From Flavobacterium agri (lineage in GTDB: Bacteria > Bacteroidota > Bacteroidia > Flavobacteriales > Flavobacteriaceae): a stretch of 64,000 nt of DNA. Below, piece by piece: positions 44,997 through 54,131 of this stretch; position 1 is the first letter of the stretch, and every line of letters begins with the position of its first letter. The notes under the pieces were generated by a model that worked only from the letters and a program-made list of their open reading frames with translations, was not told the origin of the DNA and searched no databases. The DNA is taken from assembly GCF_013401995.1 (NCBI RefSeq), contig NZ_JACBJI010000003.1, positions 186,001-250,000 on the forward strand, read 5' to 3'. A program made the position numbers and the translations under genes.

Positions 44997-46063
44997 TGAG
45001 AATTCTGCAGATTATCGATTCGCTTGAAAGCGGTGGAGCCGAACGCATGGCCGTCAATTACGCCAATGCGTTGGTTTCCAGATCCGATTTTTCGGGTCTC
45101 GCCGTAACGCGTAAGGAAGGCGGCCTCAAGCAATCCTTGTCCGACAAGGCCGGCTATGTTTTCCTTGGGCGCAAATCTACTTTCGACTTTGGAGCGATTT
45201 TGAGATTGCGCGCGTTCTGTAAAAAAAACCGCATCGGATTTCTTCATGCCCACAGTACTTCGTGGTTTTTGGCGGTTTGCGTGAAGTTGACGATGCCTTC
45301 GGTAAAAATCATCTGGCACGACCATTACGGTTTGAGCGAATTTGCCGAAAAACGCAAGGATAAAGCGCTGCGGCTCGGATCGTATCTGTTTTCGGGAATC
45401 ATTTCGGTCAATGAAAAGCTAAAGAGTTGGGCCAAATCGGAACTCAAATGTTCAAACGTGGTTTACCTGCCGAATTTTGCGCAGCCGACGCCCGAAACCG
45501 CATCGACAGAATTGCAAGGACAAGCCGGAAAACGCATACTTTGCCTGGCCAACCTACGCGAACAGAAAGATCATTTCATGTTGGTCGAGGCCGCTTTGAA
45601 AATGCGATCGCACGACTGGACGTTCCATTTGGTCGGTAAAGATTTCGAAGATGCGTATGCTGCCGATTTGCGCAAGCTGATTTCCGATAAAGGCCTTTCG
45701 GATCGCATTTTCATTTACGGATCCAGACTCGACATCAATCACATCATTTCACAATCCGACATTGCGATACTGACGTCCAAATCGGAAGGTTTGCCCGTGG
45801 CATTGCTCGAATACGGATTCGCCTCGAAACCGGTAGTAGTGACAGCGGTCGGTGAAATTCCCACCATTGTCGAGTCGGGAAAGAATGGTATCTTGTGCGT
45901 CCCGTCCGACGCTGAAAGTTTCGCCAAAGCGCTCGATGAATTGACTGGGAATGAAGCGATGCGCAAGGCATTCGGAGAACAACTTTACGACACCGTGAGT
46001 TCACAACATTCCGAAAATGCGGTGATGGAAAAATATTTGGGCTGGCTTGGTCAAATGCTATGA
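44996..46063 (+). CDS. GT4 family glycosyltransferase
   Basis: The 355-residue GT-B protein begins ILQIIDSLESGGAERMAVNYAN. It has CLANLREQKDHFMLVEAAL near 182 and TSKSEGLPVALLEYGFASKPV near 260, the GT4 donor site. The start overlaps the previous stop by one base and its stop overlaps the next start by 4 bp. It is probably part of the same lipid-linked oligosaccharide pathway as its neighbours. Confidence 0.9.
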   Translation: MRILQIIDSLESGGAERMAVNYANALVSRSDFSGLAVTRKEGGLKQSLSDKAGYVFLGRKSTFDFGAILRLRAFCKKNRIGFLHAHSTSWFLAVCVKLTMPSVKIIWHDHYGLSEFAEKRKDKALRLGSYLFSGIISVNEKLKSWAKSELKCSNVVYLPNFAQPTPETASTELQGQAGKRILCLANLREQKDHFMLVEAALKMRSHDWTFHLVGKDFEDAYAADLRKLISDKGLSDRIFIYGSRLDINHIISQSDIAILTSKSEGLPVALLEYGFASKPVVVTAVGEIPTIVESGKNGILCVPSDAESFAKALDELTGNEAMRKAFGEQLYDTVSSQHSENAVMEKYLGWLGQML

Positions 46064-47406
46064 TACAGATCGATAAGAAATACTTGTTTTTGATTTTGGG
46101 ACATCTGTTTCTGGGAGCGGCGATTTACGCGATTTCGCCATTGTCCAAGGTGTATGCCGTAGCGATGTTTGTGGGCGGTGTCTACTATATCATGAAAAAT
46201 CGTGACAGGAACAACGAAGCCCTTTACGTGGCGGCTTATATCGTCGGTGCCGAGGTGTTGTTGCGTATGACGGGCGGAAATATCCTTTACGAGTACGCAA
46301 AATATACCGTAGTTGTCGTGATTTTGCTCGGAACTTATTTCAGCGGATTTTCCAAAAACGGTGTTCCTTATTGGATTTTCCTCGTGTTGCTTGTACCCGG
46401 CGTAGTATTGGCCACACAAACACTGGGTCCCAATGTCGAAATGCGAAAAACCATTTCGTTTAACATATCTGGACCGTTGTGTTTAGGGATTTGTTCACTT
46501 TATAGCTACAGGCGAAAAATGACCCAACAAGAAATTTTCGACATTTTGCTTTGTGCCGGACTTCCGATCGTTTCGGCCATGACGTACCTCATCATTTTCA
46601 CGCCCGATCTCAAGGAATCTATAACCAGTACGGGATCGAACTATCTCACTTCGGGAGGTTTCGGCCCGAATCAGGTGGCAACCGCTTTGGGTTTGGGTAT
46701 GTTCGTGTTCGCATCGCGCGTGATTTTCAACTCGAAAGGCATGTTTCTACTGGTCATTAACCTTATTCTTGCATTGAACATCTCGTATCGAGGCCTTATT
46801 ACGTTTTCAAGAGGCGGTATGATTACCGGAATGATGATGTTGGTCGCACTGATCGCAACTACTTATTTCCGCGTAAATGATTCCGGGAAATCCAAAATGA
46901 AAATATTTATGGTAGGCGCGGTGGCCATGTATTTTTTGGTATGGGGATACTCATCTTCCCAAACCGGCGGATTGATTGATAAACGCTACGCCAACCAGGA
47001 CGCCACCGGTAAGGTCAAAGAAAGCAGGTTTAGCGGTCGTGAAGAGCTCGCGGCCAATGAAATTGAAGATTTCCTTAGTCATCCGGTATTCGGAATCGGC
47101 GTGGCAAAAGGAGCTGCATTAAGGGCAGAATCGGGTCAGGGAGGTCTTTCGCATAACGAATTGACACGTTTGCTGGCCGAACACGGTTCATTCGGAATAC
47201 TCGCGCTGATCATCCTGATCGTAACGCCGCTGATGCTCTACCTTGACAACAAAGAACACATTTTCCTGTTGCCGTTCCTGGTGTTCTGGCTCTTCACGAT
47301 CAACCATGCGGCCATGCGATTGGCTGCACCTTCTTTCATTTATGCGCTGGCCTTGTTAAAAATCACTTCGTATGACAAAGAAAAGGCTGCTGTACATCGG
47401 GAATAA
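46060..47406 (+). CDS. O-antigen polymerase/ligase (Wzy_C/WaaL family)
   Basis: The 448-residue integral membrane protein has about eleven helices and a large periplasmic loop near residues 300-360. The loop holds SRFSGREELAANEIEDFLSHPVFGIGVAKG and GLSHNELTRLLAEHG, the conserved HNE/H region of the O-antigen ligase superfamily. WaaL joins polymer to lipid A-core; Wzy relatives polymerise repeats, and family alone does not separate them. With an EpsG-type polymerase already at 10376 and an ABC exporter here, a ligase role is attractive but unproven. It overlaps the next gene by 35 bp. Confidence 0.85.
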   Translation: MIQIDKKYLFLILGHLFLGAAIYAISPLSKVYAVAMFVGGVYYIMKNRDRNNEALYVAAYIVGAEVLLRMTGGNILYEYAKYTVVVVILLGTYFSGFSKNGVPYWIFLVLLVPGVVLATQTLGPNVEMRKTISFNISGPLCLGICSLYSYRRKMTQQEIFDILLCAGLPIVSAMTYLIIFTPDLKESITSTGSNYLTSGGFGPNQVATALGLGMFVFASRVIFNSKGMFLLVINLILALNISYRGLITFSRGGMITGMMMLVALIATTYFRVNDSGKSKMKIFMVGAVAMYFLVWGYSSSQTGGLIDKRYANQDATGKVKESRFSGREELAANEIEDFLSHPVFGIGVAKGAALRAESGQGGLSHNELTRLLAEHGSFGILALIILIVTPLMLYLDNKEHIFLLPFLVFWLFTINHAAMRLAAPSFIYALALLKITSYDKEKAAVHRE

Positions 47407-48382
47407 ACTCGCGGGTCGCGGCAAAAATCCGACTTCTATCGAAATTCTCGGGCCTTTGCTCGAATCGGAAGGATTTGAGGTGAGATACGCTTCATCGGCC
47501 AGCAACAAAATCGTTAGGTTGTGGTCTATGTTTTTCTCTACCTTGCGCAACGCATTTCGGATTGATTTCGTTTTAGTCGATACCTACAGCACTTCAAATT
47601 TCTGGTACGCCATTATGGTAGCAGGATTGTGCCGCATACTTCGCTTAAAATATATCCCGTTGCTTCACGGTGGGAATCTTCCGCAAAGAATAAAGAAAAA
47701 CCCGGAGCTCGCGCGTTTCATTTTTGCGCATTCGTTCCTCAATGTGGCGCCTTCACCTTATCTCAAAAGCGTTTTCGAAAGCGAAGGTTTCCAGGTGGAG
47801 GTTGTCCCGAATCCTTTGATGACCGAAGTGGAAGCCCAGAACCGATCGGTTTTTCGCCCTAAGTTGCTTTGGGTGCGTTCTTTTTCGACGATTTACAATC
47901 CTGCAATGGCGGTAGATGTCGCCCGATTGCTGTCTCGCGACTTCGACGATGTGGCTTTGTATATGGTCGGCCCCGATGTAGAAGGGAACCTTGAAAAAGT
48001 AAAGACGTATGCCCAAAACCACGGCGTACACGTACTATTCACGGGTAAACTTTCCAAAAAAGAGTGGATGCAAATGGCGCATGAGTGCGATTTCTTTATC
48101 AATACGTCAAACGTAGACAATACGCCTTTCAGCCTGATCGAAGCCGCTTCACTGGGTTTAGCCGTCGTTTCTACCGATGTGGGCGGCATACCGTACCTTT
48201 TCAAAAACGACGTATCGGCTGTTTTGGTGCCAACCAATGATGCCCGACAAATGGCCCGACGCATTTCCGATTTAGTCGCCGATGTTTCGAAAGCGCAAAC
48301 TTTGGTCGCTTTGTCCAAAGAACTTGCCCAAAGCTTCAAATGGGAAAACATCAGGCCAAAATGGCTTGAAATTCTGAAATAA
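47372..48382 (+). CDS. GT4 family glycosyltransferase
   Basis: The 336-residue protein starts with LLYIGNKLAGRGKNPTSIEIL. It has GLCRILRLKYIPLLHGGNLP near residues 83-102, VPNPLM near 145, and TSNVDNTPFSLIEAASLGLAVV near 249 as the GT4 donor motif. The 35-bp overlap with the upstream gene is longer than elsewhere in the locus, but the start is supported by the GT-B first strand. A 55-bp gap follows before the initiating transferase. Confidence 0.88.
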   Translation: MTKKRLLYIGNKLAGRGKNPTSIEILGPLLESEGFEVRYASSASNKIVRLWSMFFSTLRNAFRIDFVLVDTYSTSNFWYAIMVAGLCRILRLKYIPLLHGGNLPQRIKKNPELARFIFAHSFLNVAPSPYLKSVFESEGFQVEVVPNPLMTEVEAQNRSVFRPKLLWVRSFSTIYNPAMAVDVARLLSRDFDDVALYMVGPDVEGNLEKVKTYAQNHGVHVLFTGKLSKKEWMQMAHECDFFINTSNVDNTPFSLIEAASLGLAVVSTDVGGIPYLFKNDVSAVLVPTNDARQMARRISDLVADVSKAQTLVALSKELAQSFKWENIRPKWLEILK

Positions 48383-48437
48383 GCACCGTTTCATTTTAAG
48401 CTAATTCCTTAACTTGCGCGCTCATTCAAGGTTGACG

Positions 48438-49826
48438 ATGAATAGGAAAAAGATACATTTTGAAGTTTCGGAACGCAAAATCCTGCTCAGGGTTTTCGAT
48501 ATGCTTTCCGTACTCGTTGTTTTGTATCTTATGGGTAAGGTTTTTAATTTCAACTACTTTGATATTTCGGCGAGCAATTTTATTTGGACGATCGTACTCG
48601 GGCTTTACCTCACGATCATCGGAAGCGTGTTCGAGATGTACAACCTGCAGGTGGCGAGCAACGAGTTCCAGATGACCAAAAGCATCGTGCTGACGGCTTC
48701 GGTGACGGTACTCATTTACCTGCTCACGCCGTTCTATTCGCCCGTGCTTCCTAATAGGATCCAGATTTTGTATTTCTATCTGGCCGTTTTGGGCGCACTT
48801 TTCCTTTGGCGTATTTTTTACGTAAAATTTCTGGCTTCACAGCGTTTCATCAAAAAAGTGATCCTGATTTGCGACCGCGACCAGGCCAAGGAGCTTATCA
48901 CTGGGCTAGAAAGCGTCGATCCGCATTACAAGGTTTTGGGATATGTGAATACCGACAGCAATTCGCCCCATACGCCTGAATTTGGGTTCATCGAGCACAT
49001 CGGTTCCGAAAAACTCGACAAATTCGTAGAGGACAACATGGTTTCAGAGGTCGTCATCGCATCACAAAAAACCGATGGCATCACGGTAAATATCTACAAC
49101 CAACTGATCCATTTGCTAGAGAAAGGCTTCATCATCAGGGAATATACCCAGGTTTACGAAACCATTACGCAACGCATACCGGTTCAATATGTAGCGCGCG
49201 ATTTTTACCGATATTTCCCTTTCAGCCGAAGCAACCAAAACCATTTGTATCTGTTGGTGGTGCGTCTTGTCGAAATCCTGTTCTCGATTTGCGGGATATT
49301 GGTCGGCATCGTGCTTTTGCCTTTGATCCTCATCGGAAACGCCATAGGTAATAGAGGTTCGTTATTCTACACACAAGAACGCGTCGGGCGCAACGGAAAG
49401 GTTTTCAACATCCTCAAATTGCGTACGATGATCAAGAATGCCGAGGCCAACGGAGCGGTTTTCACGACCACGAACGATTCGCGCATCACGCCTTTCGGGA
49501 AATTCATGCGAAAGACGCGTATAGATGAATTCCCGCAATTCATCAACATACTTAAAGGCGATATGGGCGTGATCGGCCCTCGTCCCGAACGTCCGGTTTT
49601 TGTGAAGGAAATCGCCGACGTCATGCCGTTTTACGAAACGCGTCACGTGATCAAGCCAGGTTTGACGGGATGGGCGCAGGTCAATTATTCATACGGCGAT
49701 TCTATAGACGACAGTTTGATGAAGCTGCAATATGACCTGTATTACATCAAGCACCGCAGCGTTTTTCTCGACATCAACATCACCGTAAAGACTTTGAGTA
49801 CGGTTTTGTTCTATCGCGGACAATAA
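48438..49826 (+). CDS. WcaJ-type initiating sugar transferase
   Basis: The 462-residue polyprenyl glycosylphosphotransferase has four or so N-terminal helices (about 20-135), a CoA-binding-like domain (about 145-255), one helix near 282, and the C-terminal bacterial sugar transferase domain. There KLRTMIKNAEANG, RIDEFPQFINILKGDMGVIGPRP with its catalytic DE pair, and KPGLTGWAQVNY are intact. It would load hexose-1-phosphate onto undecaprenyl phosphate. The ATG at 48438 fits the family N-terminus; a frame start at 48414 adds 8 residues. This is the second initiating enzyme of the window, beside PglC at 17169, and closes the locus. Confidence 0.92.
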   Translation: MNRKKIHFEVSERKILLRVFDMLSVLVVLYLMGKVFNFNYFDISASNFIWTIVLGLYLTIIGSVFEMYNLQVASNEFQMTKSIVLTASVTVLIYLLTPFYSPVLPNRIQILYFYLAVLGALFLWRIFYVKFLASQRFIKKVILICDRDQAKELITGLESVDPHYKVLGYVNTDSNSPHTPEFGFIEHIGSEKLDKFVEDNMVSEVVIASQKTDGITVNIYNQLIHLLEKGFIIREYTQVYETITQRIPVQYVARDFYRYFPFSRSNQNHLYLLVVRLVEILFSICGILVGIVLLPLILIGNAIGNRGSLFYTQERVGRNGKVFNILKLRTMIKNAEANGAVFTTTNDSRITPFGKFMRKTRIDEFPQFINILKGDMGVIGPRPERPVFVKEIADVMPFYETRHVIKPGLTGWAQVNYSYGDSIDDSLMKLQYDLYYIKHRSVFLDINITVKTLSTVLFYRGQ

Positions 49827-49827
49827 A

Positions 49828-50205
49828 TCACAGAAGTGTAGGCTGGGAGAAGATTCTTCCCACAATCGCCAAGAAACTCAGCGCTTGAATGATGATGAAT
49901 CCGATCAACGACGCGCGCAAGTACTTTTTCATGTACGTCGCTTTGCGGAAAGGAAACAACGCGATTACAAATCCGATCACGAATCCTGCAATCAAAGGCC
50001 CGACGAGATAAGCGCCCAATGCATATCCGATTTTGACCGCCGTATCCATGCCATTGCGGATCAACAGCAGGAAAAACGTAATGTTCACCGCGCTCACCAT
50101 TACCGAATAATTCAGGAATCGCTTCGTAGACAATTTTAGGTCGCGTCCGCGTTGGTCGCTCTCGAGTTGCTCGACGAAATTTTGGTCTATCTGGTCTTGT
50201 TCCAT
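49828..50205 (-). CDS. small conserved membrane protein, function unknown
   Basis: The 125-residue protein has an acidic/charged N-terminus (EQDQIDQNFVEQLESDQ) and about three membrane helices (about 30-50, 55-80, 98-118). A DRDL-like basic stretch follows the first segment. I do not recognise a family. The start is the ATG at 50205; the frame stays open further to 50769 but that part lies in the DUF4105 gene. It follows that gene by 2 bp and is convergent with the initiating transferase, whose stop is 1 bp away. Confidence 0.72.
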   Translation of the reverse strand: MEQDQIDQNFVEQLESDQRGRDLKLSTKRFLNYSVMVSAVNITFFLLLIRNGMDTAVKIGYALGAYLVGPLIAGFVIGFVIALFPFRKATYMKKYLRASLIGFIIIQALSFLAIVGRIFSQPTLL

Positions 50206-50207
50206 AA

Positions 50208-51329
50208 TTATCTGAAAAGCGATTTGTTTTTGGCGCGCAATCCCAAACGCAGCAGCAAAACCGCATGGGCCACGATCATTGGCGCTACGATAAGCAAGTG
50301 GGATTTGTTGAGCATGTAGATCAAATAGACGCCGAGGCATCCCAAACACAATAAACTGGTTATATATACGCCTTTCGCGTTGCGTCGTCCATAGGAAATC
50401 ACCAAAAACAGCAACAACGGGTTGATGAGCAAGGCGTTGTAATTCCATTGCAGTTCGGTGTGGAACGAATACCATCCGGCCACGCAAAAGAAAATGCCCA
50501 AAAGCGACATCACCGTAAAATAGACGAGCGTTACCTTGTCGTTGTTGACGAAAACGATCAGCAACAAAAGCGCGATGTATGTGTAGACATTGTTCCACCA
50601 CGATTTCGCAGCGGCTTCTTCCTCGAAAACCAACCACGATTTGTTCGATTTGAGTAACGGTTTGCCCGAATTTTTGGCCGATGCGATGCTTTGGTACAAT
50701 TCGATCGGAAGGAACAATTGCTTGGCGTTTTCGTCTACCCTTGTCCCGAAAAGGACGCTGGTTCCCCATTGCTCGTAGAAATGTCCGTCGAATTCGGGAT
50801 AAATGATCGCGCGGTACGAGGTTTCGGTATTCCCGATTTTCACGACCGTGTTTGGCGCTACATATTCGTTGATCAGATCGGCTACTTTCGTCGTACAGTT
50901 GCGGTCGATGAACTTATACGTATAAAAACGCTCCTGGGAAACCAGAACCGTATTGAGTTTGTTGAAAAGCTGCTGTTTTTGAGGCTGCGTCAAATCCAAA
51001 ACCTGTTCAAAAACAGAGCGTTTCTCGTAATCGTAATTGTAAAGGAAATCCTCGAAAGTGCTCGTCGATACGAAATACTGCAGATCGCCCTTGACGAACT
51101 TGAGCGCGAAATTCGGCGTCGAAAAATCGAACGTGCCGTAATTGTAAACTTTGTCGATGCCGTTTGCCGAATCAGAAATGCGCAATGCCGTATGCCCGAA
51201 AAGCGAGTACAGTTCATTGCCTTTGCCGCACGTGAGCACGCTGACTTGGGCCGAATCGGACAACGTCATGAATTGGGCCGAAGCCGAAATACCGACAAAC
51301 GCAAAAATCAAAAGGAGAAGCCGACGCAT
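50208..51329 (-). CDS. DUF4105 family protein, exported
   Basis: The 373-residue protein has a signal peptide (MRRLLLLIFAFVGISASA) and a soluble domain up to about residue 230. FGHTALRISDS near 44 and DRNCTTKVADLINEY near 143 are its most distinctive parts. Four or five helices follow (about 245-365). A conserved His followed much later by an Asn-Cys is suggestive of permuted papain-like enzymes, but this is only inference. DUF4105 proteins are widespread in Bacteroidota with no established function. It is probably co-transcribed with the small membrane protein downstream. Confidence 0.82.
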   Translation of the reverse strand: MRRLLLLIFAFVGISASAQFMTLSDSAQVSVLTCGKGNELYSLFGHTALRISDSANGIDKVYNYGTFDFSTPNFALKFVKGDLQYFVSTSTFEDFLYNYDYEKRSVFEQVLDLTQPQKQQLFNKLNTVLVSQERFYTYKFIDRNCTTKVADLINEYVAPNTVVKIGNTETSYRAIIYPEFDGHFYEQWGTSVLFGTRVDENAKQLFLPIELYQSIASAKNSGKPLLKSNKSWLVFEEEAAAKSWWNNVYTYIALLLLIVFVNNDKVTLVYFTVMSLLGIFFCVAGWYSFHTELQWNYNALLINPLLLFLVISYGRRNAKGVYITSLLCLGCLGVYLIYMLNKSHLLIVAPMIVAHAVLLLRLGLRAKNKSLFR

Positions 51330-51356
51330 CGAAAGGAATTTCGTGCAATTTACGAA

Positions 51357-52424
51357 TTAACGGAAAATGCTGAGGTCGACTTTGAGTGAAAAGATATTCG
51401 AATACAAAGCCGCGCTCTGGTCGCCCAAATCGGTCAACGCATAATCGACCTGAATGCCTTTGTACTTGAAGCCGACGCCTACGTTGGGCTGGAATCCGAC
51501 GCGTTCCGAACCGTCGAGTTCGGTGATGTTCTGGAAGTTTCCGACGCCTGCGCGAACGAAAGCCAAATCGATATAGCCGAGTTCGAAACCGACCGCCGGA
51601 TCGATACTGACGGCCGAAGTCGAAATGATGTCGTTCGTCTGCTCAAAACGGCAGTTGAGATTAATCGCGCCCAAAAGCGTCATCTCGTTGTGGAATTCGT
51701 GTTTTTTGGAAATGCCGAGTTGTAGTTTCGGAAGCGTGATCTCTGTACTTTCGGGCAATTCCTGGTTTTGTCCCTCGACGGCGTCCTGTACTTTTTCGAA
51801 TTCTTCCTCGTCTATCGCCCAAATGTTGTACGTGGTGGTGATGTCGCGCGCCATGGCCCCGAATTTCCATCCGTTGCGTTCGAACTGGATGCCCAAATCG
51901 AACCCGAATCCCCACGAATTCGCGAATTTACCTATGATGCGACGGATCACTTTCGCGTTCGCACCGATCGACAATCCTTCGATTTTCATGTGGCGCGCAT
52001 ACGAAAATAGGAAAGCGTAATCGGCGGTCGAGAAAAGGCTGATGCGGTTATAATCGATATTGCCCTGCTCGTCGATCAATTGGGTAGTGTTCATGATGTC
52101 GTCGACTCCGAAACGGATTGCAGAAATTCCCCAGGCGCTGCGGTCGTCAATCGGTTTGGCGTAGGCGAGGTAATCGTATTGGGCGATGTTGGCGAAATAG
52201 CTCGCGTGCATCGCGCCGACCTGTCCGTCCTGAAGGTTGAGGATTCCCGCAGGATTCCAATACACGGCATTCACGTCGTTGGTACTGGCCGTCACGGCGT
52301 TCGACATACCGAGTGCCGCCGCGTCCACACCAATATTCATGAACTCGTTCGAATACTTGCGCGTGGTCTGTGCCGAGGCATGCAGACATCCGAAAGCGAA
52401 CACGAGCGTGAGAAGTTTTTTCAA
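51357..52424 (-). CDS. PorV/PorQ-family outer-membrane barrel protein
   Basis: A protein of about 355 residues, signal peptide KKLLTLVFAFGCLHASA, then NIGVDAAALGMSNAVTAS and DVNAVYWNPAGI near the N-terminus. The rest alternates polar and hydrophobic residues as in a beta-barrel and ends in Phe-Arg. This is the PorV/PorQ (UPF0164-like) family; PorV and PorQ act in type IX secretion, but this copy cannot be assigned to either. There is no ATG near the signal peptide. I favour the TTG at 52424, 15 bp behind a -7 box; a TTG at 52442 would lie within that box. It is transcribed away from pssA. Confidence 0.8.
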   Translation of the reverse strand: MKKLLTLVFAFGCLHASAQTTRKYSNEFMNIGVDAAALGMSNAVTASTNDVNAVYWNPAGILNLQDGQVGAMHASYFANIAQYDYLAYAKPIDDRSAWGISAIRFGVDDIMNTTQLIDEQGNIDYNRISLFSTADYAFLFSYARHMKIEGLSIGANAKVIRRIIGKFANSWGFGFDLGIQFERNGWKFGAMARDITTTYNIWAIDEEEFEKVQDAVEGQNQELPESTEITLPKLQLGISKKHEFHNEMTLLGAINLNCRFEQTNDIISTSAVSIDPAVGFELGYIDLAFVRAGVGNFQNITELDGSERVGFQPNVGVGFKYKGIQVDYALTDLGDQSAALYSNIFSLKVDLSIFR

Positions 52425-52439
52425 AGCGGAATTTTTTTT

Positions 52440-52447
52440 CAAAAATA
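52440..52447 (-). promoter_or_regulatory. Bacteroidota -7 box before PorV/PorQ-like gene
   Basis: On the minus strand it reads TATTTTTG, a full TAnnTTTG match, 15 bp before the TTG at 52424. It argues against the upstream TTG at 52442, which lies within it. Confidence 0.5.
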
Positions 52448-52540
52448 GTCTTTTTTGGACGCATCCAGCCTATAAAATCGGCACGTGCGCAAAGCGTTAA
52501 AAACTCTCTTAAAAACGTATTCGGCTTAAAGTTATTGTAC

Positions 52541-52548
52541 TACATTTG
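52541..52548 (+). promoter_or_regulatory. Bacteroidota -7 box before pssA
   Basis: TACATTTG fits TAnnTTTG and lies 30 bp before the pssA ATG. The 154-bp gap 52425-52578 holds this box and the divergent one for the PorV/PorQ-like gene. Confidence 0.55.
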
Positions 52549-52578
52549 CGGGAAACCGACAATAAAAATCCAGACTTG

Positions 52579-53289
52579 ATGCGCCTTTTGCGACAATTGC
52601 CCAACCTGATTACGCTTCTCAATCTTTTTTCGGGTTGTATCGCCTTGATTTTCGCCTTCCACGACAATTTCCTGTACGCTTTCGGCTTTGTGGCTTTGGG
52701 TATTTTCTTCGATTTCTTCGACGGATTTTTCGCCCGAATCCTCAACGCATCGTCTCCATTAGGACTGCAATTGGATTCGTTGGCCGATATGGTCACGAGC
52801 GGCGTCACACCAGGTTTGGTGATGTACAAAATGCTTTTGGATACGGTAAAAAGCCACGATCTTCCCGTTTGGCTGCCGTATTTGGGATTTGTGATTACGT
52901 TGGGTTCGTGCTACAGATTGGCCAATTTTAACATCGACACGCGCCAGACCGATTCTTTCATAGGATTGCCGACGCCTGCGAACGCTTTGTTTATTTTGAG
53001 CCTTCCGTTGGTTTTGGCCAACACCGATTCGTTGATCGTGCTCGAATTGCTCGTCACGCCCTGGGTGTTGTTGCTCATTACCGCTTTGAGCGCGTATATG
53101 CTCAATGCCGAAATCCCGCTTTTCGCGCTAAAGATCAAGAAGTTTTCGCTTAAGGAAAATTCGCTCCAGATTACATTCCTGGCGATTTGCATCCTGCTTT
53201 TGGTTTTCTTCAGATATGCCGGAATCCCGCTTATCATCTTAACTTATGTGGGCATGTCGCTCGTGACCAACAGACTCGTGAAAAAGTAA
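52579..53289 (+). CDS. pssA: CDP-diacylglycerol-serine O-phosphatidyltransferase PssA
   Basis: The 236-residue membrane protein has the CDP-alcohol phosphatidyltransferase pattern. GIFFDFFDGFFARILNASSPLGLQLDSLADMVTSG contains D-x2-DG-x2-AR-x8-G-x3-D-x3-D, residues about 48-72. Several helices follow. PssA joins CDP-diacylglycerol and serine to make phosphatidylserine for phosphatidylethanolamine. The ATG at 52579 follows a -7 box; an in-frame TTG at 52546 overlaps that box. The stop overlaps the lysozyme start by one base. Confidence 0.92.
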   Translation: MRLLRQLPNLITLLNLFSGCIALIFAFHDNFLYAFGFVALGIFFDFFDGFFARILNASSPLGLQLDSLADMVTSGVTPGLVMYKMLLDTVKSHDLPVWLPYLGFVITLGSCYRLANFNIDTRQTDSFIGLPTPANALFILSLPLVLANTDSLIVLELLVTPWVLLLITALSAYMLNAEIPLFALKIKKFSLKENSLQITFLAICILLLVFFRYAGIPLIILTYVGMSLVTNRLVKK

Positions 53290-54131
53290 TGGCGTTGCGC
53301 AAAAGTTCAACGCGTTCGCGTTCAAAGTCGAAGAAAACACCCATGGAAAAATGGCTCGTGCGTTCCGTATGGATCGCGATCGCGCTTTTGGTCTTCGTTG
53401 GCGTGGCTTGGCATTATAGAAACGGGCTCGCGTATTACTTCAGTTTTAAAACCGACAAAAAGATTTCCGCAGAAGAACAGAAGCTCATCGACGTGCGAAA
53501 TGTCGAGGTTTTGACGCGCCATCACGGCAACGCGATCGGTTTCGACGTATCCGAATATCAAGGCGAGATCGATTGGACGAAAGTCGATTCGGTAGAAAGT
53601 TTGTATCCGATCGATTTCGTATTCATCCGCTCGACGGCCGGAAAGGACAAAATGGACGCCTGTTTTAAGGAAAATTGGGTCGGAGCCGGAAAAAGAGGCT
53701 TGATTCGCGGCGCTTATCATTATTATCGTCCCAACGAAAATTCCCTCGAGCAAGCCGCGCATTTCATTTTGAATGTCCGACTAAAACCAGGCGATCTGCC
53801 TCCGGTGCTCGACATTGAGAAAATTCCCGAAAACCAGTCTATGGATAGTTTGATCGTCGGTCTTCACAGATGGTTGAACGCCGTAGAAAAGCACTATAAA
53901 GTACAGCCGATCATTTATTCGGGCGAAAAATACTACGACGATTTCCTAAAAGAGGAATTCGAAGGTTACACGTTCTGGATTGCCAATTACAACTTTTTTG
54001 TCGAGCAGATAGAAGACGAGTGGACGTTTTGGCAATTTACCGAAAGTGCCGAGATTCCGGGTGTTCCGGGTCCGGTTGATATCAATATTTACAATGGGCC
54101 TAAGGCCAGGTTACAAAAGCTCCGGATTTGA
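53289..54131 (+). CDS. GH25 lysozyme-like hydrolase, membrane-anchored
   Basis: The 280-residue protein has a very basic N-terminus (ALRKSSTRSRSKSKK), one helix at about 26-42, and a GH25 domain from about residue 75. GFDVSEYQGEIDWTKV has the first catalytic Asp, then FIRSTAG, RGAYHYYRP, PPVLDIE with the Asp-x-Glu pair, and WTFWQFTES near the end. GH25 enzymes cut the MurNAc-GlcNAc bond of peptidoglycan; this one would face the periplasm. The ATG at 53289 overlaps pssA by one base, and a longer frame from 53187 lies inside pssA. Confidence 0.9.
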   Translation: MALRKSSTRSRSKSKKTPMEKWLVRSVWIAIALLVFVGVAWHYRNGLAYYFSFKTDKKISAEEQKLIDVRNVEVLTRHHGNAIGFDVSEYQGEIDWTKVDSVESLYPIDFVFIRSTAGKDKMDACFKENWVGAGKRGLIRGAYHYYRPNENSLEQAAHFILNVRLKPGDLPPVLDIEKIPENQSMDSLIVGLHRWLNAVEKHYKVQPIIYSGEKYYDDFLKEEFEGYTFWIANYNFFVEQIEDEWTFWQFTESAEIPGVPGPVDINIYNGPKARLQKLRI

